Shown here one piece after another: positions 54,742 through 62,447 of a stretch of DNA of 64,000 nt. The stretch comes from Planctomycetota bacterium (GTDB lineage: Bacteria; Planctomycetota; Phycisphaerae; Phycisphaerales; SM1A02): the NCBI GenBank assembly GCA_022568135.1, contig JADFFQ010000008.1, positions 1 to 64,000 of the forward strand, read 5' to 3'. The translations under genes were made by a program, and so were the position numbers. Within the stretch, counting starts at the first letter, position 1. The number at the start of each line of letters is the position of its first letter. The notes under the pieces are model-generated. The model was not told the DNA's origin. It worked only from the letters and a program-made list of their open reading frames with translations, and did not search any database.

Positions 54742-54817
54742 GCAGACCGTCGACAAACCGGGCAAACGGTCGCGGCGCTGGCGGCAACGGTTGTGAACGG
54801 CTAGGGTGCGGGTGAAG

Positions 54818-54909
54818 ATAGCGCTAACTGAGGCGAGTCCTGTCTTGCCATGTCACGGATGGAGAGACATGGCAGGGCAGTCGAGACCCGGCGGCCCAAC
54901 TGACGCTAT
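54818..54909. other. Two-level inverted repeat region
   Basis: ATAGCG (54818-54823) is complementary to CGCTAT (54904-54909), and inside it TTGCCATGTC (54845-54854) pairs with GACATGGCA (54866-54874). A CTAACTGA / CAACTGA direct similarity lies beside the outer arms. It could be a small structured RNA, or a cruciform linked to the mobile region. No family recognised. Confidence 0.3.
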
Positions 54910-54932
54910 GAGCTTCCAAAAGGATCGCGGCA

Positions 54933-55136
54933 ATGGGCATGAATGTTGTAATTGAGGTAATGATTGCTAACTTGAATCGCCACCGCAAGCATCTTGATGA
55001 TGCAACGATCACCCTGATTGACCAGCTCGTGGAGACGGATGGGCTGCCTGACGAGTCACAAAAGGATGCTCTCTATCTGGCCGAGCGGCAACTGAGGAAT
55101 GATCTCGGAGATGATGAATACTTCGGAAGGACTTGA
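54933..55136 (+). CDS. Small hypothetical protein
   Basis: 67 residues, helical and charged (VIEVMIANLNRHRKHLDDAT ... LRNDLGDDEYFGRT). AAAGGATCGCGGCA precedes the ATG, giving a weak ribosome site. No family recognised. In the integrase-associated region. Confidence 0.45.
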   Translation: MGMNVVIEVMIANLNRHRKHLDDATITLIDQLVETDGLPDESQKDALYLAERQLRNDLGDDEYFGRT

Positions 55137-55283
55137 TCTCAAACTAGGACACTACCGTACCGGTGATGAGCCAGCGTGATGGCATGCCGATCACCCGGAT
55201 GCTTCGGTAGCCGTCCGAGCTGCCCCGCCTGTGCGGCAGTGGACTGGCAGGCGGTGATAATGCCACCATAGGTGCATGTGACA

Positions 55284-55691
55284 ATGACCGAACCCTCGAC
55301 TGCCAACATGCTGGCGGCAACGCTCAATTGCGATCTGAAAGCTATCAAGGACCAGTTGGATGCCGGTGTCGATGTCAACGCCCAGACCTCCGCGGGCAAC
55401 ACGGTGCTGCATGCCGCGGCCCTGGGCGTGGATGCCGACATCGTCGCCTTCCTCATCGAGAACGGGGCCGAAATCAACGGCCGCGACAAGTACGGGAAGA
55501 CACCGCTGCATTGTGCGGCACGAATAGGTCACACCGAGATCGCCACTCGACTCATCGATCATGGGGCCAGCGTCAACGCCATGGCCAGGAACGGCTCGTT
55601 CCCCCTGGACTGGGCGACCAAGTTCGAGAATGAAGACGTTGCCACCCTGCTCCGCGCTCATGGCGGCGAGAACGGCACGGCCCTAAAGTGA
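55284..55691 (+). CDS. Ankyrin-repeat protein
   Basis: 135 residues made of about four ankyrin repeats: LNCDLKAIKDQLDAGVDVNA, then AGNTVLHAAALGVDADIVAF with LIENGAEINGRD, then YGKTPLHCAARIGHTEIATR with LIDHGASVNAMA, then NGSFPLDWATKFENEDVATL. The repeat consensus (TPLHxAA, LLxxGAxxN) is clear. Likely a cytoplasmic protein-binding module; partner unknown. The ATG at 55284 was chosen; a GTG at 55272 is an alternative. Confidence 0.85.
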   Translation: MTEPSTANMLAATLNCDLKAIKDQLDAGVDVNAQTSAGNTVLHAAALGVDADIVAFLIENGAEINGRDKYGKTPLHCAARIGHTEIATRLIDHGASVNAMARNGSFPLDWATKFENEDVATLLRAHGGENGTALK

Positions 55692-55752
55692 CGCTGCCAA
55701 GCGCGGTCCAGGGGGCATTGAGTGTGCGGGAGCCGGCCGCCTATGCTTTGGT

Positions 55753-56058
55753 ATGAGCAACCGAAGGTGGGCGGAGATTCCAGAGGTTGATCGGGACGCG
55801 ATGCGCGAGGGGGATCGTGCTAACCGGGCGGCGAGGCGGTTGGAGTCGTTGCGCAGGCGACAGGTGAAAGGGCCGCCGTTGAGGCTGCGGCAGGTGGTGG
55901 GGTTTGATGACGATACGCTGGCGCTGGTCGATGAGTTGACCGAGGTGTTGGGGGGTGCATCGCGCCGCGTGGCGATCCGGCTGGCAGTGTCGCGGATGCT
56001 GGGGTCGAGCGACGTAGAGTCGATGAGGGATCGGGGTGTCGTGGGTACGGTTCGATAG
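55753..56058 (+). CDS. Small basic hypothetical protein near the integrase
   Basis: 101 residues, strongly basic N-terminal half (MREGDRANRAARRLESLRRR), then VVGFDDDTLALVDELTEVLG and RRVAIRLAVSRMLG. The second half resembles a small ribbon-helix-helix-like or partner-binding helix pair, but no family is recognised. It is convergent with the integrase gene, ending 52 bp away. Confidence 0.5.
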   Translation: MSNRRWAEIPEVDRDAMREGDRANRAARRLESLRRRQVKGPPLRLRQVVGFDDDTLALVDELTEVLGGASRRVAIRLAVSRMLGSSDVESMRDRGVVGTVR

Positions 56059-56109
56059 CACCCTCCCGCGCAAACTCCCACCGAGGCGCGACCACACCCT
56101 AAGCAATCA

Positions 56110-57111
56110 TCACTCATCACCCTTCCCCTGTGGGGTGGTCCAGTCCGAGACCCTGCGGCTGCGGAAGGGGACGTGCAACAGCCCGGCCGCCTTGCGCTTC
56201 GCCTGCTCAGGCCGTCGGTCGTATCGCTGCGTCGTGGTGACCTGGCTGTGGCCGGCGAGCTTCTGTACCAGCGACACATCGGCCCCGGCATCGAGCAGGT
56301 CGCCCACGAAAGTGCGGCGTAGGTCGTGGGGTGAGAAGTGTTCCAGCCCCGCTTGCTTCGCTCGCTTCTTGAGGATGCCGTAGACCGCCTGAGCCGACAG
56401 TCGCCGGCCGACCTGGACCTTGCCACCTTTGCGGATCGGGACAAAGAGCGGCCCATCGTCGTCGCCTCTGCTGGCGATCCAATCCTCAAGCGCTTGCTGG
56501 GCGCCGCCGGTCACGTAGGCGATGCGTTCCTGGTTGCCTTTGCCGCGGACGGTGAGGGCGTCCGTCTCGGAGTCGTAGTCGGCCAGATCGATGCCCACGG
56601 CTTCGGAGCGCCGCAGGCCGGCGCCGTACAGGACGGCCAGCAGTGCCGCGTCACGTCGGCCGGATGCGGTTGGGTCGTCGGTGCAAACGTCGAACAGCCC
56701 GCGCAGCTCACCAGCGCCCAAGGCGCGTCCCTTTGGGAGCATGGAGCCTTTGACAGCCGACACATCAACTGCCCGCTGGTAGCTTTCTCCGTCCAGCAAG
56801 CCGAGCCGCCAGGAGGCTTTCAGGACGCCACGCAAAGCCGCCAGCATCTTGTTGGCGGTGGAGGGTGAATACCGCTCGGCCAGGGTGGATCGGATCGCAG
56901 CCGTGTGCTCGTGGCGAAGCCGATGCCAGGAAAACATTTCAGCATCCGCCCGGCCTCCGGTGGCCATGTCCGCGATCGTGTTCAAGGCACCGAGCATCGT
57001 GCGCCGCGAGCCGGCCGAGAGACCGGCCAGGTAGACCTCAACCGGATGGTCGGTCCGTCCCGCTTCGGCCAGGGTGGTCGTTTCGATGGTGGTCAGCGGT
57101 TTCGTGGTCAT
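56110..57111 (-). CDS. Tyrosine recombinase / integrase
   Basis: 333 residues. N-terminal SAM-like core-binding domain (about residues 15-110) followed by the catalytic domain. LLAVLYGAGLRRSEAVGID holds the first Arg, HDLRRTFVGDLLDAGADVSL the His and second Arg, GHSQVTTTQRYDRR the late His and the nucleophile Tyr. All catalytic residues are present. The ATG at 57111 overlaps the stop of the upstream AAA+ gene, so the two are coupled. It is distinct from the integrase remnant at 54571. Confidence 0.93.
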   Translation of the reverse strand: MTTKPLTTIETTTLAEAGRTDHPVEVYLAGLSAGSRRTMLGALNTIADMATGGRADAEMFSWHRLRHEHTAAIRSTLAERYSPSTANKMLAALRGVLKASWRLGLLDGESYQRAVDVSAVKGSMLPKGRALGAGELRGLFDVCTDDPTASGRRDAALLAVLYGAGLRRSEAVGIDLADYDSETDALTVRGKGNQERIAYVTGGAQQALEDWIASRGDDDGPLFVPIRKGGKVQVGRRLSAQAVYGILKKRAKQAGLEHFSPHDLRRTFVGDLLDAGADVSLVQKLAGHSQVTTTQRYDRRPEQAKRKAAGLLHVPFRSRRVSDWTTPQGKGDE

Positions 57112-57764
57112 AGCATCTCCCCCGCTTCGACCAGTTGCAGCGCACGCCGCATATTGTTCTTGCACTGACGCATCAGGGCCACATACTTCGCAAGCGGCTG
57201 TGCGTCCAGACCCTCGGCCGCGGCGATCTCTTTGACGCGCCAGGCAAACGCCTCGGCCAGCCCTTGGTTGGTGAGCCGGATGCAGTGGCAGCGCGAGTAG
57301 AGCGGGCCGTTGTCGGTGCCGAACAGATCGGAGTCCGGCTGCCGCGTGGTTGTGAAGATCACCACACAATGCTTGGGCAAAGCCTCAAGAAACGTCAGCA
57401 GAAGATCGACACCGCCCTGTGTGATCGCATGTGCCTCATTGACGATCCAGACCCGGTACGGCTTGTCTGCCGACCACGTACAAAGGTGCGCTGACCGCTC
57501 GATCTCGGCCACGGCCGCCTTGTCCAGCTTCGCGCCGGGTAGCTCGGTGATGAAGAATGGATCGGCCAGGGTGCTGGCGATCACCCAGGCCAGGGACGAC
57601 TTGCCCGTGCCGCTGTTGTTGCCGCCGGCACAGTCGATGAAGAAGGCGCCGCGATCGAAGCCGGGCCGCTCGATGATGCGTCGGGCTGTCTTGACAGCTC
57701 GATCCTGGCCGACCAGATCGGCCCACGACTTCGGACGGTACTGCTGATACAGTGGTTGTGCCAT
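57108..57764 (-). CDS. Mini clamp-loader-like AAA+ ATPase
   Basis: 218 residues starting QQYRPKSWADLVGQDRAVKT, the signature of DnaX (gamma/tau) and replication-factor-C-like ATPases. It has a phosphate loop ending SGTGKSS (about residue 54), a Walker B-like VWIVNEAHA (usual Asp replaced by Asn), and a C-terminal lid helix region NNMRRALQLVEAGEML. DnaX is normally over 400 residues, and the zinc-finger insertion and domain III are absent here. Coupled to the integrase by a 4-bp overlap. Possibly an element-encoded loader or recombination helper; the role is inferred. Confidence 0.8.
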   Translation of the reverse strand: MAQPLYQQYRPKSWADLVGQDRAVKTARRIIERPGFDRGAFFIDCAGGNNSGTGKSSLAWVIASTLADPFFITELPGAKLDKAAVAEIERSAHLCTWSADKPYRVWIVNEAHAITQGGVDLLLTFLEALPKHCVVIFTTTRQPDSDLFGTDNGPLYSRCHCIRLTNQGLAEAFAWRVKEIAAAEGLDAQPLAKYVALMRQCKNNMRRALQLVEAGEML

Positions 57765-58477
57765 GACTGCTAACTCCAGTTGTGGCCACGCTCCCGGCTG
57801 TTCACGCAGCGCGGGAGCATTTCATTCGGTGCGCTTCACGGCGAAGCGCGGTTACCGTTGAGAAGCATCATTCTCATACGCAAAGTAACACACTGTGTCG
57901 GCAGTGCAAGCGCGCTTTCGACAAAGTTTTCGACTTCTTTGCGTTGCCTTTGAACTGCGCGCGCGGACCAAGTGAATGACCAATGCCATCATCTGACTTA
58001 TGACCCTACCACCGTCGCGGTCCCTCACCACCGACACCGGCCGCCGTGCGGTGGGTGTGATGTCGTGGCCGGCGGGGGGTTCGACTTCCTGCGGTCGTGG
58101 CGGTTTGGTGTTTTCCCCTGACGGGGGTTGTTGTAAGGGTGAGGACCACCCGGAGTCGTGTAACCATCATTTTTTTCTACAGGCCGCCCCCCTTGCAAAC
58201 GCCTGGTGCGCTTCAAAAAAAAATCTGCGCCGACCATCGGTTTCGTACTGGCTGATGGTGACGCCTCGTAGGGGTTCATCTCATCATCGCGTGACGCAAC
58301 GGGTGGCGTCTCCCCTTCCGGCCTTGCAGGGGGGTCTATCTAAGCGGGGGTTGCCGGGGTCTCGTTGAGGTGGAGGCGGACGCCAACCTCAACGGTGACG
58401 TTGATGACGACGACCTCGGGATTCTGCTCGGCGAGTAGGGCCTGTGTTCGTGAGCGACCCTGGAGGCCCTCCGACTT
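57765..58477. other. Long non-coding stretch upstream of the AAA-integrase unit
   Basis: 713 bp without a supported gene except a short dockerin remnant. The part from 57850 to 57960 is AT-richer and contains ACACACTGTGT (57887-57897), a palindrome that could be an operator for the minus-strand operon. GGAGTTAGCAGTC directly precedes the ATPase ATG. The middle has poly-T (58170-58178) and poly-A (58217-58225) runs. I see no convincing -35/-10 pair. Confidence 0.4.
58365..58437 (+). pseudogene. Dockerin C-terminal remnant
   Basis: Plus-strand reading VEADANLNGDVDDDDLGILL then GE and a TAG. The pattern DANLNGxVDxxDLxxLL is the second half of a dockerin-type repeat and stops abruptly. No upstream gene in frame is recognisable. 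Confidence 0.45.
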
Positions 58478-58726
58478 TCAAGACCGCCTTCCGTATCCCA
58501 ACTCCGAGATACATCGGGCTGGATCCTGACCGCACGCCCGGCACCATCTGACGAATTCGATGGGGTCGATTCGCCGATCGCCGGTCTCGGATTTGTGGAC
58601 GAAGGTGTGGGGCCGCCTGAGCCGCCGGCCCAGTTCGCGCTGTGTCAATCCCGCGTCCAGCCGCCACTGCCGCAGCAGTGTGCGGAGTCGCCGGTAAGAA
58701 GGGCTGTGTTGGGGTCTTGTGCCCAC
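58478..58726 (-). CDS. XRE-family helix-turn-helix protein
   Basis: 82 residues, GTG start. RTLLRQWRLDAGLTQRELGR and RPHTFVHKSETGDRRIDPIE form a classical Cro/C1-type HTH (LRxxxGLTQxELAxRL...S.xExGxRR). Only the DNA-binding domain is present, as is common in element-encoded regulators. It lies between the integrase region and the FG-GAP gene and could regulate the AAA-integrase unit. Confidence 0.85.
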   Translation of the reverse strand: MGTRPQHSPSYRRLRTLLRQWRLDAGLTQRELGRRLRRPHTFVHKSETGDRRIDPIEFVRWCRACGQDPARCISELGYGRRS

Positions 58727-58802
58727 GCCGGAAACACGCTATAAGGGTGTCCGGCTGTTCCTAGATTGGTAACACCATCACACCCCTGTGGAGGATTGGC
58801 CG

Positions 58803-60221
58803 ATGGACCTGACAGCCAGACCGATGGTGACGGGCATTTGTATCGCGGCCGCAACCGTTTCCACAGTGGGCGCCCAAGTCGCGTTTGACCGCCCTGTGGT
58901 TTATGACACTGGCGGCGAAAGCCCCAGGAAGATGGTCGTAGGGGACCTCAACGGGGACGGCCACCTCGATGTTGCCGTCGCCTGTCAGACCAGTCACACT
59001 GTGGCGGTGCTCCTCAACAATGGAGACGGCACGTTAGGAGCAGCGACCAACTACGCTGTGGGGAGCATCGAGCCGCTCGGTGTGGCGATCGGAGATTTCA
59101 ATGGGGACGGCCACCTCGACCTTGCCACGGCGAACAGCGGCGCAAACGAGAACCTCGGCGATGTCTCGGTGCTGTTGAATGATGGTTTCGGTAGTTTCTC
59201 AGTCGTGGCAACCTATGGCGCTGGCCAAAGGCCGAGGTTCATCGTCGCCTGCGATTTGAACGGTGACTCCTACCCGGACCTCGCGGTCACAAATGGCCGT
59301 TCCAACGACCTGTCGGTGCTCCTCAACGACGCAACTGGCAACGGGACGTTCACACCAGCGGAAAGCGCCTACCCGGTTGGCGCCGGTCCGCGCGATGTTA
59401 CGGCCGGAGATTTCGATGGCGATGGAGACCTCGACCTTGCGGTTGCAAACGATGGGACCGGTGGTGAAGTCAGTGACATCTCGGTGCTGTTCAACAACGG
59501 TGATGGAGCCTTTTCAATCGCTGTGGCCTATGCAGTGGGAGACGGCCGTTCTGGTTCTGGCCCCTGGTCGATTGGAACGGGGGATCTGGACAACGATGGC
59601 GATCTCGATCTAACCGTCGCAAGCCACGCCAACAACGTCAACACCTTGGTGCTGCTGAACAACGGCAACGGCACATTCGCGCAGGCTGTCGGGTACACGA
59701 GCGGCGGCGGGCCTGCAAGCTCTCTGGCTCTAGGTCACCTGGACGCGGACTCTGACCTCGATCTTGTCGTGGTCCATTTCACCAGCACTTGGTCGTATCT
59801 GCTGAACGAGGGCGACGCCACCTTCGGGGATGCGGTGAACTCTGATGTGCCTGGCAGTAATCCCGAATCCGTTGTGCTTGCTGACCTCGACGAAGACGGC
59901 GATTTGGATGTGCTCATTTCCGCGCTGAGCGGCACGGTCTCCGTGATGCTGAACAACCCACCGCCCCCGCCCTGCACAGCCGACCTCAGCGGTCCGGTCG
60001 CCTTGCCCGATGGTGTTGTCGATGCGTTCGACCTCGCGGCCGTGCTGGGCGCGTGGTGTTCGGGGGTGAACGACCCGAACCCGCCGAGTCCGCCCTGCGA
60101 GAACTGCCTGCCGGAGTTTCTCGCCTTCGCGGACATCTCCGGTCCGGGCAACGCCCCCGACGGTTGCGTCGATGCGTTCGACCTGGCGAAGCTGCTGGCG
60201 GCGTGGGGGCCGTGTCTGTGA
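58803..60221 (+). CDS. Secreted FG-GAP/VCBS-repeat protein with C-terminal dockerin-like repeats
   Basis: 472 residues. Signal peptide (MVTGICIAAATVSTVGAQ), then about seven FG-GAP/VCBS beta-propeller repeats of the type VVGDLNGDGHLDVAVACQ, GDFNGDGHLDLATANS and AGDFDGDGDLDLAVAND, each with a calcium-binding DxNxDG. A proline spacer leads to two dockerin-like repeats, ADLSGPVALPDGVVDAFDLA and ADISGPGNAPDGCVDAFDLA, ending WGPCL. Export and cell-surface attachment via the dockerin-like tail are inferred. The ATG at 58803 was chosen over a GTG at 58788. Confidence 0.9.
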   Translation: MDLTARPMVTGICIAAATVSTVGAQVAFDRPVVYDTGGESPRKMVVGDLNGDGHLDVAVACQTSHTVAVLLNNGDGTLGAATNYAVGSIEPLGVAIGDFNGDGHLDLATANSGANENLGDVSVLLNDGFGSFSVVATYGAGQRPRFIVACDLNGDSYPDLAVTNGRSNDLSVLLNDATGNGTFTPAESAYPVGAGPRDVTAGDFDGDGDLDLAVANDGTGGEVSDISVLFNNGDGAFSIAVAYAVGDGRSGSGPWSIGTGDLDNDGDLDLTVASHANNVNTLVLLNNGNGTFAQAVGYTSGGGPASSLALGHLDADSDLDLVVVHFTSTWSYLLNEGDATFGDAVNSDVPGSNPESVVLADLDEDGDLDVLISALSGTVSVMLNNPPPPPCTADLSGPVALPDGVVDAFDLAAVLGAWCSGVNDPNPPSPPCENCLPEFLAFADISGPGNAPDGCVDAFDLAKLLAAWGPCL

Positions 60222-60414
60222 GCGTTGCGGGCGCGGCGGTCTGAGCCGCTGCAATCGCCCGAGATAAACATTGCAACCGGCCCGTGAGCCGTGGTATACT
60301 GGTGCCTGACGAGCGTTCTCCGGCCGCGTCAGGGGATTGCGCCGATTGCCCATTGTATCTTGGCGGGGGACAGTGGTATCCTGGTGCGGTGTCCCGGACG
60401 TCTGACCGCGAGCC

Positions 60415-61590
60415 ATGAGCGCGCGGAGGAGCGTTGCAGAAACGATGTCACCTCGGATGATCGTGCCCGTTGTGCTCCTGGCCCTGCCCGGGGTGGTGAG
60501 CGCCGCCTCGGTCGAATATGTCATCCACATCAGTGTGGACGGCCTGCGAGCAGACCTGCTTGAGACCCTGATCGAAACCGACACTACCGGCACCTTCGCC
60601 AACTTCAAACGTTTTCTCGACGAGGGCGCCACCACCTTCAACGCCCGCACCGACTTCACCCACACCAACACCCTTCCGAACCATACGAGCATGTTGACCG
60701 GCCGGCCGGTCCTGCAACCCGCCGGTCAGCCCAACACCGTGCACCACGGCTACACCAGCAACACGCAGCCGTGCCCCGGCGACACGCTGCACAACCAGGG
60801 CAACCCCAACCTCGCCTACATCGCCAGCGTGTTCGACGTCGCCCACGACAATGGCTTGTGCACCGCCCAGTTCGCCAGCAAGAGCAAGTTTGTGATTTTC
60901 GAGCAGGGCTACAACGCCGCCAATGGTGCGCCGGACACGACCGGCCCCAATGACGGCCCTGACAAGATCGACACCTACGTCAACCTTTCCAGCGGCTCTC
61001 CGTCCAAGGCCGCGATCCTTCACGCCGCATTCATCGCCGACATGAGCACCAACCACTACAACTACAGCTTTGTGCACTACCGCGACCCCGACTCGGCGGG
61101 TCATGCCAGTGGTTGGGGCAGCGCCGCGTGGCGCAGTTCGGTCGCAGCCGTGGATGGGTACCTTGGAGGCATCTTCGACCTGATCGAGAACGACGGCCTG
61201 CTCGCCGGCCGCACCGCCGTTATCCTCTCCGCGGACCACGGCGGAACCGGATTCGGCCATGGCAATCCAGGCCTCCCCGCCAACTATACGATCCCCTTCT
61301 TTGTGTGGGGGTCGGGCATCACCGCCGCCGACCTGTACGCGCTGAACGCCACAACCCGCCTCGATCCCGGCACCGGTCGGACCGATTACAACTCCGTCCC
61401 GCAACCGATCCGTAATGGCGACGGCGGTAATCTCGCGCTCGATCTGCTCGGGCTGGGCTCGGTTGCCGGCTCAACGATCAACGCCGGGCAGGATCTTGCG
61501 GTTGGGCAGTGCCCACCCGACCTCGACGGCGACGGTCGCTGGCAGGATAGCGGACTCTTGAGAACATCGGCCTCGCCCAATTCTTCCTAG
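60415..61590 (+). CDS. Alkaline phosphatase-superfamily phosphodiesterase, C-terminus disrupted
   Basis: 391 residues in its present frame. Signal peptide (MIVPVVLLALPGVVSAAS), then a nucleotide pyrophosphatase/phosphodiesterase-like core: ISVDGLRADLL (metal Asp), THTNTLPNHTSMLTGRPV (nucleophile Thr region), DPDSAGHASGWGS and ILSADHGGTGFGHG (metal His/Asp). The C-terminus reaches CPPDLDGDG, the start of a dockerin repeat, then switches to unrelated RWQDSGLLRTSASPNSS. The missing half, TVGIFDLLALLANWGACA, lies in the correct frame at 62350-62407, beyond an 814-bp insertion. Confidence 0.88.
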   Translation: MSARRSVAETMSPRMIVPVVLLALPGVVSAASVEYVIHISVDGLRADLLETLIETDTTGTFANFKRFLDEGATTFNARTDFTHTNTLPNHTSMLTGRPVLQPAGQPNTVHHGYTSNTQPCPGDTLHNQGNPNLAYIASVFDVAHDNGLCTAQFASKSKFVIFEQGYNAANGAPDTTGPNDGPDKIDTYVNLSSGSPSKAAILHAAFIADMSTNHYNYSFVHYRDPDSAGHASGWGSAAWRSSVAAVDGYLGGIFDLIENDGLLAGRTAVILSADHGGTGFGHGNPGLPANYTIPFFVWGSGITAADLYALNATTRLDPGTGRTDYNSVPQPIRNGDGGNLALDLLGLGSVAGSTINAGQDLAVGQCPPDLDGDGRWQDSGLLRTSASPNSS

Positions 61591-62349
61591 ATTACTTGTC
61601 CCTCACCTCGATCAGCTCCACATCCACCGCAGATTCTTGATAAATTGTTACCTCGCTATATGAGCAAAGTAATAATGCTGCCGCGACGGTTATGAATTCG
61701 TATAGCAGCGTGATCCAGAGCGCGCTGTTACTAGAAAGCAACCAAACGAAAAGGACTAATGGAACGATTGCGCTTCTGAGAATTCGAGCGCGTTGACGCC
61801 GATTCCTCACTTCCGAGTGCTTATGCTCGCCTGAATGATATAGAGCCTTCTGTATAGCCTCGTGATATCCGCGGTGTACCTCTCCGAAAGTTTTTCCCCG
61901 AAAGGTGTCACCATATAACCAGCGAAGGAGCACTGGCCGCACTAGAGTTGAGGAAATGGTTGCGATTACCGACCGGCTTGCTGCGACGGTAAAGACTCCT
62001 ACGACATACGAGACCGCCACGAAGGCGACCGATGCGATGAAGCCGTTCTGAAGTAGGGGTGATATCTGGGGATTAGTGGACCATTGCTGGGCACTACTCG
62101 GTAGTAACGCAAGTATCAGTATCAGCGTGACAATACCCGGAACGAGATTCTCAACATGGAGGATGAGTCCTTCCGCCTTCATGATAGCTCCTCCACGCAG
62201 ACTGCCGTCTAGTCTAGGCGCTGGGTGCGTCGCCGAGCCGCACGACCACGCGGGTAGCAAAGCGCTGTGGAATCGGCTGGAATATGAAGGGGGGCAACTC
62301 CACCGCAGCTGAATCGCCAATGGGGGTCCCTACCCCCTTCGCGTGACGG
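61536..62349. mobile_element. 814-bp insertion splitting the dockerin of the phosphodiesterase gene
   Basis: The left flank ends ...CTCGACGGC GACGG at 61535; the right flank resumes GACGG CACCGTGGGC at 62345. Removing one GACGG plus everything between restores a perfect in-frame dockerin (DLDGDG-TVGIFDLLALLANW). GACGG is thus a candidate 5-bp target duplication. The insert is AT-richer than its flanks, carries one minus-strand gene, and ends near a hairpin GGGGGTCCCTACCCCC (62323-62338). No terminal inverted repeats or transposase were found. Confidence 0.75.
61592..62182 (-). CDS. Membrane protein carried by the insertion (unknown function)
   Basis: 196 residues. The ATG at 62182 has a strong ribosome site (GGAGGAGCTATC). 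Two N-terminal hydrophobic segments (LVPGIVTLILILALLPSS; GFIASVAFVAVSYVVGVF), a basic middle (HSGEHKHSEVRNRRQRARIL) and two C-terminal segments (SAIVPLVLFVWLL; ITLLYEFITVAAALLL). No family recognised. Base composition differs from the surrounding high-GC genes, supporting recent acquisition. Confidence 0.75.
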   Translation of the reverse strand: MKAEGLILHVENLVPGIVTLILILALLPSSAQQWSTNPQISPLLQNGFIASVAFVAVSYVVGVFTVAASRSVIATISSTLVRPVLLRWLYGDTFRGKTFGEVHRGYHEAIQKALYHSGEHKHSEVRNRRQRARILRSAIVPLVLFVWLLSSNSALWITLLYEFITVAAALLLCSYSEVTIYQESAVDVELIEVRDK

Positions 62350-62407
62350 CACCGTGGGCATCTTCGACCTGCTGGCGCTGCTCGCCAACTGGGGGGCGTG
62401 TGCGTGA
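62350..62407 (+). pseudogene. Severed dockerin tail of the phosphodiesterase gene
   Basis: In the frame that continues 61531-61535 once the insert is removed, this reads TVGIFDLLALLANWGACA followed by TGA. It is the natural end of the 60415 gene. The 3' flank (62408-62444) resembles the flank after the FG-GAP gene (60222-60258), supporting that this was a normal gene end. Confidence 0.75.
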
Positions 62408-62447
62408 ACGTTGCAAGCGACACGATCTAAGCCGCGGCAATCGCATC

